A stretch of 64,000 nucleotides of DNA from Microglena sp. YARC. Its lineage: Eukaryota; Chlorophyta; Chlorophyceae; Chlamydomonadales; Chlamydomonadaceae. Below the pieces are notes generated by a model, which saw only the letters and a program-made list of their open reading frames with translations, was not told the origin of the DNA and did not search any database. Location: positions 83,478,172 to 83,542,171 of the forward strand of contig CM039463.1 of the NCBI GenBank assembly GCA_022414725.1. The letters are read 5' to 3'. Position numbers and translations under genes: made by a program. Shown one piece after another: positions 32,001 through 35,814 of the stretch (position 1 is its first letter; each line of letters starts with the position of its first letter).

Positions 32001-32732
32001 TCAGAATCTAAGCTAAGCTAATCTAATCTAAACGTCAAATTGGTCAGCGCTTTTTAGTGTAAAAAGAGCAAAAACTGCGTGCTGCACCCACAGGGGGTTG
32101 AAAAAACTGCGCGAAATGCGCTGAGAGGCTCAAAAAGGAAGCTCGGCACCGTGCTGCCGCGTGCGCTTAGTAGACCCTGACCCTTACCCTGACCCGGTAG
32201 TAAAGTAATAACAAAAAAACATACCCTCAGCTAATTGCATATTAATATTCCCTGGAGAACTCACCATCACCATCACCATCTACCAACCATCACCGTATGA
32301 CCATCACCATCTACCAACCAACCACCACCATCGACGAACAACTGCTTCGTAGAGATGGGTGGCATCCCCACCCAGAGGTAGCTGAGGCAATTAGCCAACT
32401 AACCAACCACAACCACCATCAACCAACCACTGCTGCGTAGAGATGGGTGACATCCCAATGGACACGGTGGATGAGCAAGCAACCAACCAACCACAACCAC
32501 CAACCAACCAACCACAACCACCATCAACCAACTACTGCTGCAAAGAGATAGGTGGCATCCCCACCCAGGGGTAGCGGAGGCAACCAGCCAACCAACCAAC
32601 CAACCACCACCATCAACCAACCACAACCACCATCTACCAACCACTCCTGTGTAGAGATGGGTGACATCCCAATGGACACCATGGACGAGCAAGAAGGCTG
32701 AAGCAGAATCGGCCGTGTGCGCTGCCAATTGA
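4864..32732 (+). CDS. Calcineurin-like metallophosphoesterase, cyanobacterial/plant type (10 exons)
   Basis: Model: join(4864..4986, 6625..6719, 8522..8617, 11991..12133, 14669..14805, 17088..17278, 21283..21401, 24030..24274, 30324..30452, 32655..32732), 1356 nt, 451 aa. Every intron is GT-AG and all phases match. Motifs in order: GDIHG (17-21) and GDFG (43-46), metal ligands; GNHDAW (68-73), the catalytic-type GNHD; LGPSHVGY and LGGRPFS; AHNGPTGLG (243-251); GDHGDED (267-273); FGHMHH (293-298), metal-binding histidines; YLNAATVPRIR. This order is that of the metallophosphoesterase family I know from cyanobacteria and plants (TIGR04168-like). A dinuclear-metal phosphoesterase is inferred; substrate and location are unknown. 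The family homology ends near residue 365; the last 80 or so residues are a tail I do not recognise. An acidic Glu/Gly insert lies at 109-122. Introns make up about 95% of the gene and are largely junction-derived tandem arrays. An N-terminal transit peptide could lie further upstream. Confidence 0.88.
4987..5591 (+). repeat. Intron 1 donor-side array: copies of exon 1 end + 5' splice site
   Basis: The genuine donor GTGAGTATCTCACC (4987) recurs at 5364 and 5550. Each recurrence is preceded by a diverged copy of the end of exon 1 (coding-like GGTGAYATGGCCCTCTTT) and followed by (ACC)n, ACCATC and CACACC simple repeats, then a shared segment containing CAACACCCCAGGATCC. The unit is therefore exon end, splice site and intron start together. 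Confidence 0.9.
5600..6310 (+). repeat. Intron 1 acceptor-side arrays: copies of 3' splice site + exon 2 start
   Basis: An older array (about 5771-5945) has five roughly 35-bp units with GTAACAAGTGGCGGCTTTC. A younger array (about 6003-6300) has six or so 45-46-bp units with TGTAACAGGTGGGGGATTTC. The real junction at 6624/6625 reads TGTAACAG|GTGGGGGATTTC, so each unit is acceptor plus the first 12 nt of exon 2. A segment TTTGTGTGCAGTCAATCAAC also recurs at about 5618, 5735 and 5966. Confidence 0.9.
6311..6600. repeat. Unassigned intron 1 sequence with a C-rich homopolymer
   Basis: No coding signal. A run of about 45 mostly C residues interrupted by T (about 6507-6552) lies between AT-rich sequence and the last acceptor copy. 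Confidence 0.6.
6625..6719 (+). CDS. Metallophosphoesterase exon 2 (residues 42-73)
   Basis: Acceptor GTAACAG|GTGGGG, donor GCTTG|GTAAGT; ends in phase 2. It encodes VGDFGEEDVELVKK and then KAIMLGNHDAW, carrying the second metal ligand set and the GNHD motif. Copies of its 5' junction lie upstream and copies of its 3' junction downstream. Confidence 0.9.
6720..7336 (+). repeat. Intron 2 donor-side array: three copies of exon 2 end + donor
   Basis: The real donor is at 6720. Copies with GGCAATCATGATGCTTGGTAAG or close variants have donors at 6882, 7098 and 7248, each preceded by about 40-60 nt resembling exon 2 (AAGATGCCCAARGC) and followed by GTT/GGT-rich trinucleotide repeats. In two copies the intronic start GTAAGTTATGGAGTTGGTG is intact; the 6882 copy reads GTAAGG. 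Confidence 0.92.
7337..8521 (+). repeat. 164-bp array of exon 3 acceptor + exon 3 start
   Basis: Pseudo-exon starts after ACRTTCAG fall at 7501, 7665, 7829, 7993, 8157 and 8321, an exact 164-bp period, ahead of the real junction at 8521/8522. Each unit carries AGCTTCAAAAACTGAAA, as exon 3 does, then A-rich sequence and TCATCATCCAATCATCC. Four of the six copies have TAG where the real exon has a TGG (Trp 74) codon. A longer A-rich stretch (about 8370-8440) separates the last decoy from the true exon. Confidence 0.95.
8522..8617 (+). CDS. Metallophosphoesterase exon 3 (residues 73-105)
   Basis: Acceptor GTTCAG|GTGGAG, donor ATTGCCAG|GTACTG, phase 2 in and phase 2 out. It encodes a weakly conserved linker (WSLKEHRRASK...EEATKAYRIA) between GNHDAW and the HVGY segment. 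It is the only unit of the 164-bp array without TAG that is also followed by a usable donor. Confidence 0.8.
8618..9010 (+). repeat. Intron 3 donor-side array: copies of exon 3 end
   Basis: The segment GGCTTATAGAATTGCCAG recurs at about 8780. The core AATTGCCAGGAACTGCTG then repeats several times to 8900, and once more with an intact GTACTGCTG donor at about 8998. In most copies the donor GT has become GA (CCAG|GAACTG). Confidence 0.85.
9010..10880. repeat. Dispersed repeats and two-copy segmental duplication in intron 3
   Basis: Units containing CCATTCCGTCAYTGCATAGC and GGCATTCATC recur every 160 or so bases from 9060 to 9560. A block of about 0.6 kb (around 9470-10100) is partly repeated at about 10215-10760, including CAGTCYAGGGGGTAGCC, TATCAGAAGCCCG and the GC-rich segment typical of the CAGGGTACTAC MITE. 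A CA-rich microsatellite lies at 9770-9840. No gene seen. Confidence 0.75.
10885..11160. repeat. TTGGGACC-type decamer array
   Basis: About 275 bp of degenerate decamers (TTGGGACCYC). From 11161 to 11460 the intron looks unique apart from CCTTGTGCTGTCTTGAATCC, present at about 11190 and 11397. Confidence 0.85.
11461..11990 (+). repeat. Intron 3 acceptor-side array with telomere-like TTTAGGG
   Basis: Units of CCTCACATTGCCAG followed by GGTTTAGGGTTTAT and TCATCGCCGACATCATCC recur about eight times. The real junction 11990/11991 is CCTCACATTGCCAG|GGGTCTG. The decoys thus copy the acceptor, but the exon part is replaced by plant-type telomere motifs. Confidence 0.88.
11991..12133 (+). CDS. Metallophosphoesterase exon 4 (residues 105-153)
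   Basis: Acceptor ATTGCCAG|GGGTCT, donor CAGCCAAG|GTGAGA; phase 2 in, phase 1 out. It contains an acidic Glu/Gly-rich insert (LSTEEEEGEGEAEGEE), then QILGPSHVGYSTIGVPKP. The LG..HVGY part is conserved in the family; the acidic insert I do not recall from relatives. Confidence 0.86.
12134..13110 (+). repeat. Intron 4 donor-side array: seven copies of exon 4 end + donor
   Basis: From about 12500, seven units of roughly 80-95 bp carry GAGTGCCCATGCCKSAGGG, then CAGCCAAGGTGAGAATT or variants, then GAATTTGAATTTG and TTTTTCAGCCATA. They copy the last 30 or so nt of exon 4 and its donor. Two copies have damaged junctions (CTAACGTGATAA, CATGGTGAGAA). Confidence 0.92.
13111..14100. repeat. Dispersed repeats in intron 4
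   Basis: 13190-13430 is a copy of a dispersed repeat with AAACTCCAGCATGAAGCTGG and GGTCATGAATCCTGATTCC, also at 35815-35990 and, interrupted by a solo LTR, around 46060-46560. From 13525 a unit with TTGGCCCTGGTGCAAGC and GGGCTGGCCCCCTCAA occurs three times (about 13527, 13636, 13981). No coding signal. Confidence 0.7.
13700..13945 (+). repeat. Dispersed GC-palindrome family, copy 1
   Basis: Begins with GCGGAGCCCCCTCTTCAGTG, includes (CCGACCGA)n and TGACATGTCAGCCAA, and ends with the 16-bp palindrome GCGTCGCATGCGACGC and TGCATATAACTTGTT. Other copies: 18405-18480 (partial), 19368-19572, 36325-36530 on plus; 22005-22235, 31775-31930, 46540-46785 on minus. Probably a non-autonomous mobile element; class unknown. 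Confidence 0.75.
14145..14352. mobile_element. Non-autonomous GC-rich MITE (GGGTAC termini)
   Basis: Bounded by AGGGTACTTCC and its inverse GGAAGTACCCTGC, with an interior dominated by GCGC and TTTTTGCGC motifs. Related copies with CAGGGTACTAC / GTAGTACCCTG termini lie at about 31128-31330, 31958-32182 and 43122-43276. Confidence 0.65.
14500..14668 (+). repeat. Intron 4 acceptor-side copy of exon 5 start
   Basis: CTCGATGCAGGCAATGGACTT at about 14521-14541, followed by some 70 nt resembling exon 5 (GGGCAATGATGGCGGAAGC...), duplicates the real acceptor and exon start at 14668/14669. The copy retains GATGCAG|GC. Confidence 0.88.
14669..14805 (+). CDS. Metallophosphoesterase exon 5 (residues 153-198)
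   Basis: Acceptor GATGCAG|GCAATG, donor TCTTCG|GTAAGC; phase 1 in, phase 0 out. The first two thirds are Gly/Ser-rich (GNGLGTVGNDGGS...) and the end is GFTVLGGRPFSS, corresponding to the conserved VVG.RPFS strand of the family. Confidence 0.86.
14806..14985 (+). repeat. Intron 5 donor-side copy of exon 5 end
   Basis: ACAGTTCTGGGTAGGCGTCC...CTCTTCGGTAAA at about 14939-14975 repeats the last 30 nt of exon 5 plus the donor (real: CTCTTCG|GTAAGC). Confidence 0.88.
14986..16490. repeat. Intron 5 interior: SINE, short tandem arrays, unassigned DNA
   Basis: 15060-15090 holds the inverted repeat CGTGTCGCAAGCGACACG. 15820-16000 is a tandem array of ACACTGTTTGTAA with ATCTGTCGAAAGT. 16355-16412 is a TTGGG/TCGGG pentamer array. 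No coding region was recognised. Confidence 0.6.
15634..15800 (-). mobile_element. tRNA-derived SINE, copy 1 (A box lost)
   Basis: On the minus strand it carries a perfect pol III B box (GGGTTCGAATCCC) followed by AAGTAGCAGCCCATTCTC and GGGCTCCCTTAATACC. It shares its body with copies at 35525-35720 and 37165-37332, which also keep an A-box-like TGGCTC.ATGGCAGAGC. The A-box region is degenerate here. Confidence 0.7.
16535..16665. repeat. 12-bp tandem array (CATGTGGGACCC)
   Basis: About ten degenerate copies of CATGTGGGACYC / CAATGTGGGACC. Confidence 0.9.
16785..17085. repeat. Microsatellites (GACA)n, (CATA)n, (CA)n
   Basis: About 20 nt of GACA repeats, then 150 nt of CATA/CGTA tetramers, then two CA tracts, ending directly at the exon 6 acceptor (CACGCAG). 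The CA tract probably serves as its pyrimidine-poor upstream region. Confidence 0.95.
17088..17278 (+). CDS. Metallophosphoesterase exon 6 (residues 199-262)
   Basis: Acceptor CACGCAG|GGCGGC, donor GGACTG|GTGAGT; phase 0 in, phase 2 out. It encodes TKTFYQEWYGISNVEESRQR, corresponding to the family's '..FY...GV.S..ES..RI' helix, and LLLMAHNGPTGLG with the conserved His-Asn-Gly. The exon end SKRFNICGVDW is the segment amplified about 25-fold downstream. Confidence 0.92.
17279..19365 (+). repeat. Intron 6 donor-side mega-array: about 25 copies of exon 6 end
   Basis: Units of roughly 85-100 bp contain GGCRGCAAACGCTTCAACATC, then TGTGGCGTGGACTG and the donor region, then TTTAGGGTTTAGGG. About ten copies keep CTG|GTGAG. 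At least eleven read CTG|TTGAGAG, so the donor G is lost (for example near 17813, 17902, 17992, 18081, 18167, 18678, 18767). A higher-order duplication repeats about 17645-18420 at about 18515-19385, including a longer exon 6 piece (GATGGCTCACACTGACC). Confidence 0.95.
19368..19572 (+). repeat. Dispersed GC-palindrome family, copy 2
   Basis: Contains GGGAGCCCCCGAGGCTACCC, CATGTCAGCCAACAG and GCGTCGCTTGCGACGC before TGCATATAACTTG. A partial copy lies at 18405-18480 inside the exon 6 array and was duplicated with it. Confidence 0.75.
19573..20370. repeat. Intron 6 interior: AGCTAGCT-rich tandem and AGAATC microsatellite
   Basis: 19715-19830 has three copies of CCTGGAAGCTGACATGAAGC. 19935-20355 is a long degenerate (CAGAAT)n / CATCAGAATC array. 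No gene. Confidence 0.85.
20380..21282 (+). repeat. Intron 6 acceptor-side array: about ten copies of acceptor + exon 7 start
   Basis: Units of roughly 90-100 bp have AATTCAAATTCAAATGCAG, then GACTGATCAAGCTGGGGACC, then ATGGCGATCAGGACCTGGAG and CTTGCTGTGTGGCTG. The real junction 21282/21283 is AAATTCAG|GACTGATAAAGCTGG. In the first copies the exon frame still reads AGDHGDQDSELAV; others carry indels. Confidence 0.93.
21283..21401 (+). CDS. Metallophosphoesterase exon 7 (residues 262-302)
   Basis: Acceptor AATTCAG|GACTGA, donor TTGAGAG|GTAGGT; phase 2 in, phase 1 out. It encodes TDKAGDHGDEDLELALSDL and then PLVLFGHMHHVLR; FGHMHH supplies the C-terminal metal-binding histidines (His295, His297). 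Confidence 0.92.
21402..21965 (+). repeat. Intron 7 donor-side array with poly-G tracts
   Basis: Copies of the exon 7 end (CCCTCTGGTACTCTTTGGTC, ATATGCACCACGTTTTGAGAG|GTAGG) lie at about 21503-21549 and 21744-21796, separated by GGGTGTGTG and GGGGGG tracts up to about 30 G. Homopolymer lengths here are likely unreliable. Confidence 0.9.
22005..22235 (-). repeat. Dispersed GC-palindrome family, copy 3
   Basis: Reverse-oriented copy with TTGGCTGACATGTCAGGC and TTGAAGAGGGGGCTCCGCC; its tail is repeated at about 22366-22420. Confidence 0.7.
22430..22872. repeat. ATTAC/ATTGC pentamer array
   Basis: About 440 bp of ATTAC with interspersed ATTGC and ATTACGT variants. The overlapping His/Ile/Thr/Leu 'ORFs' are artefacts. 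22960-23260 continues with CACACC/CCCACAC-rich repeats and a second copy of GCCGGTCCTCCCTGCATCC (first at about 22272). Confidence 0.95.
23380..24029 (+). repeat. Intron 7 acceptor-side array: six copies of exon 8 start
   Basis: Units of about 110-120 bp (shorter at the left edge) contain ATCCTGCAGGTGGGAAGCTT, CGTCAGATGGTGG and CAGTACAGTGTACCTCAACG. They copy the acceptor plus about 95 nt of exon 8, then switch to CACTGTACCGCCACACCCAC. Coding-like TVYLNAxTVPHIS is still legible in most copies. Confidence 0.94.
24030..24274 (+). CDS. Metallophosphoesterase exon 8 (residues 302-383)
   Basis: Acceptor TCCTGCAG|GTGGG, donor TCAGCAG|GTATGT; phase 1 in, phase 0 out. It encodes GKLRQMVAVDPLHSTVYLNA, ATVPRIRR and HHYLVVEMKGGEVDSAKDVW, which match the final conserved strands of the family. 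I chose this acceptor because joining at the alternative CACAG nearer the STVYL codons would break the frame. Confidence 0.9.
24275..24445 (+). repeat. Intron 8 donor-side array: three copies of exon 8 end
   Basis: GACCATTCTCAGCAG recurs at about 24311, 24365 and 24416. Two copies keep GTATGT or GTATAT; one reads CAG|TTTTGT. Units are linked by CAAATTCAAATTCAAATC. Confidence 0.92.
24446..25037. repeat. AT-rich intron 8 sequence with palindromic TATCGTATGATA motifs
   Basis: (TTATTTAG)n at 24470-24510, a cluster of ATCGTATGATATATCGTAC palindromes at 24600-24690 and TATAGATC repeats to 25037. No gene. Confidence 0.7.
25038..26663 (-). mobile_element. Helitron, copy A (non-autonomous or decayed)
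   Basis: Read on the minus strand it starts A|TCATGG (26663) and ends CTAG|T (25038). The 3' end has the perfect hairpin GTGTGGCC-ACC-GGCCACAC, 11 nt before CTAG. TC start, hairpin, CTRR end and insertion between A and T are the Helitron hallmarks. It sits in a TATAGATA microsatellite of intron 8, antisense to the host gene, and carries a short repeat-protein ORF. No Rep or helicase motifs are visible. Confidence 0.82.
25886..26344 (-). CDS. Helitron-borne Arg/Ala-rich 22-residue repeat protein (STPR-like), fragment
   Basis: 152 codons. Residues about 30-125 consist of four to five imperfect 22-residue repeats of the type 'ALPEEEREATNQARREDYA' with Arg and Glu spaced as in STPR (score-and-three amino-acid peptide repeat) domains, which I know from the N-terminal parts of some transposon-encoded proteins. 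A second copy in Helitron B (about 27310-27690) is frameshifted. DNA binding is inferred. Probably a remnant of a longer Helitron ORF rather than an independent gene. Confidence 0.55.
   Translation of the reverse strand: MIVPTVLMDRRARNTASQRSKRACLSKEDRDIANKRRCDARAARSEEQRHADNLARRQERAALPEEEREATNQARREDYAALPEDLRHAHNLARSRERAAQPQELRHAHNLARRRERAAMPEHYPAFLQALLIHSSCCQLRHSHGSWYLCTI
26704..28042 (-). mobile_element. Helitron, copy B, in tandem with copy A
   Basis: Same orientation and ends: A|TCATGG at 28042, CTAG at 26704, hairpin GTGTGGCC-ACA-GGCCACAC 11 nt before CTAG. The first few hundred bases (minus-strand sense) closely match copy A, and the 3' part also carries the C/A-rich CCCCCCC-ACACACA tract. 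Only about 40 bp of TATAGA sequence separates the two copies. Confidence 0.82.
28080..28960. repeat. AT-rich tandem family (TATTAAGTTAATATGATGAA / GACATCAGGGGGCC)
   Basis: Seven or so degenerate units with TATTAAGTTAATATGATG, AATATGATTGACATCAGGGG and GCAAGATGATAT, interleaved with (ATAGCCTGAA)n decamers. Confidence 0.85.
28965..29375. repeat. 38-bp tandem array in intron 8
   Basis: About ten near-identical units with ACTTTGTGTCTATTGAGCAG and CAAATGGCAATATGATTA. The first two units differ slightly (CAAACGGCAATACG); the middle units are almost identical, suggesting recent homogenisation. Confidence 0.95.
29380..30305. repeat. TATGATATCATA-type array, amplified from a dispersed element
   Basis: Begins as a dispersed element (ATCATATGATGATGCC, TTTGACTAGGCTAAAGTTACC) also found at about 33418-33570 and 34530-34680. 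Its last unit, CATCATATGATATCATACTC plus GCCTTTGGTCAA (about 38 bp), is then repeated about 22 times up to the exon 9 acceptor region. Confidence 0.9.
29896..29931. repeat. Interstitial telomere block (CCCTAAA)n
   Basis: About four and a half perfect CCCTAAA repeats inserted cleanly inside one 38-bp unit, flanked on both sides by TTTGTCAAC/TTTTGTCAAC. It resembles telomere sequence added at a break. Confidence 0.9.
30324..30452 (+). CDS. Metallophosphoesterase exon 9 (residues 384-426)
   Basis: Acceptor TTTTATCAG|GTGAAG, donor AACCAG|GTATGC; phase 0 on both sides. It encodes a charged helical-looking stretch (VKQEEVTEANGWSARMV...VEKKHVGTVKEYFDAHNQ) beyond the conserved catalytic fold. Assigned to this gene by phase, strand, spacing and because its 3' junction is amplified like the others; function of the tail unknown. 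Confidence 0.75.
30453..31125 (+). repeat. Intron 9 donor-side array: copies of exon 9 end
   Basis: Four copies of about 60 nt of exon 9 (CTTGAGGACAGTTGAGAAG, AAACATGGCAAAATTGTGAAG, TTTTGATGCACATTACCAG) lie at about 30552, 30664, 30773 and 30997. Three read CCAG|GCATACTG or GCATTCTG, so the donor GT became GC; one keeps GTATGC. Linkers are (GGGGTATGATTGTTT)n. Confidence 0.92.
31128..31330. mobile_element. GC-rich MITE copy
   Basis: Starts CAGGATACTACTTCTTGCC and ends TTAGTAGTACCCTG, with GCGC-rich interior (AACTGCGCGCTGCGCCC). A second copy lies at about 31958-32182 and a shorter one at 43122-43276. Confidence 0.7.
31425..31712. repeat. 23-24-bp tandem array (GATGTTACAGATGTAGATAATGT)
   Basis: About 11 near-identical copies abutting a reverse copy of the dispersed CTGGACTGTAAC element (TTACAGTCCAGGGGTAGCC) at 31707; the array unit begins with the same TGTTACAG, so it appears to have grown from that element's end. 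Confidence 0.93.
31775..31930 (-). repeat. Dispersed GC-palindrome family, copy 4
   Basis: Minus-strand copy with GTTGGCTGGCGTGTCAGGC, ACAAACGGACAACGGGG and CCCCCAGAAGGGGGGCC. Confidence 0.65.
32255..32654 (+). repeat. Intron 9 acceptor-side array: copies of exon 10 start
   Basis: CTGCTGCGTAGAGATGGGTG plus GCATCCCCACCCAG or ACATCCCAATGGACAC occurs at about 32342, 32428 and 32534 before the real acceptor at 32654. Units are linked by (CAACCAAC)n and CACCATCAACCA. Confidence 0.85.
32655..32732 (+). CDS. Metallophosphoesterase exon 10, terminal (residues 427-451)
   Basis: Acceptor CCTGTGTAG|AGATGG; phase 0, 25 codons (RWVTSQWTPWTSKKAEAESA...) and TGA at 32730-32732. Chosen because it gives an open frame to a stop, total coding length divisible by three, and is bracketed by copies of its own start upstream and of its own end downstream. 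Confidence 0.62.
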   Translation, partial: RWVTSQWTPWTSKKAEAESAVCAAN

Positions 32733-33065
32733 GAGGAAGTTTCTTGCTGAGATTTCATGGCTGTGATTTCTGGCTATGAAGAAGGCTGAAGCAGAATCGG
32801 CCGTGTGCTCTGCCAATTGAGATGAATTTTCTTGCTGATATTTATGGATGTGATTTCTGGCTATGAAGAAGGCTGAAGCAGAATCAGCCTTGTGCGCTGC
32901 TTATTGAGAGGAAGTTTCTTGCTGAGATTTTATGGCTGTGATTTCTGGGTATGAAGAAGGCTGAAGCAGAATCGGCTGTGTGCGCTGCCAATTGAGATGA
33001 ATTTTCTTGCTGAGATTTTATGGCTGGTGATTGCCTGGCTATAATTTCTTGCTATGAGTTTCTGG
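32733..33065 (+). repeat. 3'-flank array: copies of exon 10 end
   Basis: Three further 88-bp units of GAAGAAGGCTGAAGCAGAAT, TCGGCCGTGTGCGCTGCC, AATTGAGA and TTTCTTGCTGAGATTT start at about 32777, 32865 and 32953. The last coding 40 nt and the start of the presumed 3' UTR are copied together. Confidence 0.88.
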
Positions 33066-35520
33066 CTGGTGATCTTCTGGCTGTGATTGTGTGTTAAGCC
33101 AATTTGGAGGACTGCCAGCGGTGTGTGCCTACTCCCTCAGGAGCAGGGTTATTCAGGACGCTGCGTCCTCTGTCACGCAAGATTTTTAATAATCCTTTGA
33201 AGGATGGAAATATCTTCTTAATTCGTAAAACAATTATCACTGTAGCCCGAACTCGGGGCCCCCGTCGGGAAAACGATTTCTCGGGTTCAATCAGTCAGTT
33301 TTGTTTTTAGGCCATTCTGCTGCCGTATCACGGTTGGGCCCTCTAGTCCCGTTAGCCTATATTTGGCCACTGATACTTCATTGTATGTATAAGCAGGTAT
33401 AAGTAGGGATAGGCAATATGATATCATGTCATCATACGATATCATATGATGCCGGTGGTCTGACTAGGTAACTTTGGCCTGGGGCATCATATCATATGAT
33501 ATTAAATCATATGAATTTTGTATTATATCATATGATATCATACTCGTCTTTGGTCAGCATCATATGAGTTGCCGTCCCCTATGTATAAGGTGTTTTTTGT
33601 TTGTTTATTGGAAGAATTTCCACCCCATGAGGTGGTACCCCTGACACAATACAGCTCATATCTATTTTGATATTAATGCTTTGATTTTGATAGATTATGT
33701 CACTGCCGAAGACGGCGGGCACTCGAGCAGCCTTAAAGGCTGGAGCAATGTAACCAAGTTCAAGTCTAAAACAGCGCCACCAAAGATTCAGCTAGGAAAG
33801 GTCGGTGAAAAGTTTCGATGTTTTAGGAAATAAATTACTATTTAGGGCCTAGGTAGGTAAAGCGATTTGTTGGGCCCAGTTCATTAGTGCTTGTTTTCTC
33901 GGTAGCCCCTCCTGATATTCAGGGTAGGCAAGTAACTTAAGCCTATTTGGCTATCCTGGACTGTAACATACATACATGGTACATTTTCGTGTTTCGTGGT
34001 TTGGTTAGGACCATTCAAGCCCGAGGTTTGTTGTGGTTAGAGTTTCCACATATGTCTCCCGGTTCGTCAGTGCTTGTTTTCTCTTTAGCCCCTCCTGATA
34101 TCCGTGCTTCTGTAAAACGCTTTGTTGGGGCTTCAGTGGATGGGTGGGTGGGTTGGTGGGTAGGTGGGTATGGTGTTTAGAGGTGGTGTTCATCAGTGCT
34201 TGTTTTTGTTTTAGCCCCTCCTGGCATCCTGGTCGGGCAAGTCCCTTCAGCCTAGTTGGCTACCCCTAGACTGTACCATACGTGCATCTAGGTGCCATGT
34301 TGCAAGCAAGGGAGGGCAGAGCAACACGAGTACACGACATCCATGCATACCTGCATCCAGACCCCATGGTGCATGGTACTTGTACCTTTTGGGGGTGCTG
34401 CTAGACCTCAGTTACATGGCTCCAGCCAGCAATGTGGCTGCTCGCCGACTTCGGCAGTAGAACAAACAACAAGGACATGGGGATGCTTGATCAAATATGC
34501 AACATCGTGCTTCAATAGGGAACGGCACTCTGATATCATATGAAATCATGGCATCATATATCATATGATTTCGGCAGTCTGGCTAGGCTAATGGTGCCAT
34601 TTATATACAATATCATATGAATATATGATTTTTTTTTTATGATATCATACTCGCCTTTGGTCAAAATCATATGATGTGCCGGTCTCTATGCTTCACTGAT
34701 CCTGGGTCACCAGGCTAAGCTATACCTTAACTCCCACAAATAAAACTTTGGGGTCACACCCACTAGCTACGCAACCATGAACTAACCCATGAACAAAAAG
34801 CGGCAACTTTATTAAAATAAACGTGCATGGAAAGAGTGAAACAGAAGGTAATAGCCCCCCCCCCCCCCCCCCCCCCCCCTATTGGTGATCGGCCCAATGA
34901 AAGCAAACGGGCTGCCCCCCTCAACCTCACGCCTCTTAATAAGGCTAACTAACGGTATTTATTTATTGAAACAAAAGGTAAGCTGGTACCCAAGCAAAAG
35001 CCTTGCCTCTGTTTGTTTTCGGAAGACCTCTCTCGGATGTTGTGCAACAGGCTTGTCATGGGCCAACATGAAATGATTATCCATGACTGTATGAATATAT
35101 TGGATCAAGCACATTTTGATCATAATACTTTGATTTGAATTGACTATGTTACTAATGAAGTTGGTGAGTAGTCTTACAGGCTAAAGCCTGGTAAGCAAGT
35201 TCAAGTTCAAGCAAAATGTATGTATGTATGTATGTTACAGTCCAGGGGTAGGTCAAATAGGCTAAAAGAACTTGCCCAATCGTAGTAGGAAGGGTTTCAA
35301 AAGAAAAAGCACGGATGAACTGAAGCAAAAGCTCGGGTAGGGGCTTACAATACAAGACTTGCACGGGGGGACTTAGAATTGGGAGACGGTCAGCAACCCA
35401 GAGTTAGCTGAAAACCCATGTAACTGTTCACATTCAAATTTAAACATTCAGAAGAGGCCTGTCTATCTCAAGGAGCGATGTAACCATCTTACAGAATTAC
35501 CCATGCAGCCTGGACGGTAA
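33066..35520. repeat. Gene-poor zone: dispersed repeats, simple repeats
   Basis: Copies of the element with TTAGCCTATTTGGCTACCCC and CTGGACTGTAACATAC lie at about 33310-33370, 33880-33975, 34060-34280 and, reversed, 35228-35310. TATGATATCATA elements lie at 33418-33570 and 34530-34680. A poly-C run of about 24 lies at 34856-34879. I see no supported gene. Confidence 0.7.
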
Positions 35521-35524
35521 TGAT

Positions 35525-35720
35525 CACGCCTGAAGGGGGTGATACTAAGGGAGCCCCGTCTTACTGCGGTCGGGAACGGGCTGCTACTTTACCTGGACAA
35601 AGCTATTGTGGCGGTTGACAGCGACCGCAATCACTTAAGCGCACCCGTGGGGTTTCGAACCCTGCACCTACGTCGTTCATGGAGCTCTGCCATAGAGCCA
35701 GTCTTTGAACGGGGACAAGT
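35525..35720 (-). mobile_element. tRNA-derived SINE, copy 2
   Basis: Minus-strand promoter: A-box-like TGGCTCTATGGCAGAGC (around 35695), B box GGGTTCGAAACCCC (around 35655), followed by AAGTAGCAGCCCGTTCCCG and GGGCTCCCTTAGTATC. Confidence 0.78.
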
Positions 35721-35814
35721 CTTTATACTGTCTAATTCGCTTAGTGTGAATATTCGTTTGGTCATGGATCGGTATCTCCCAAGTGCGCCTACTCTTAAGT
35801 AGGAGTGGTGGACA

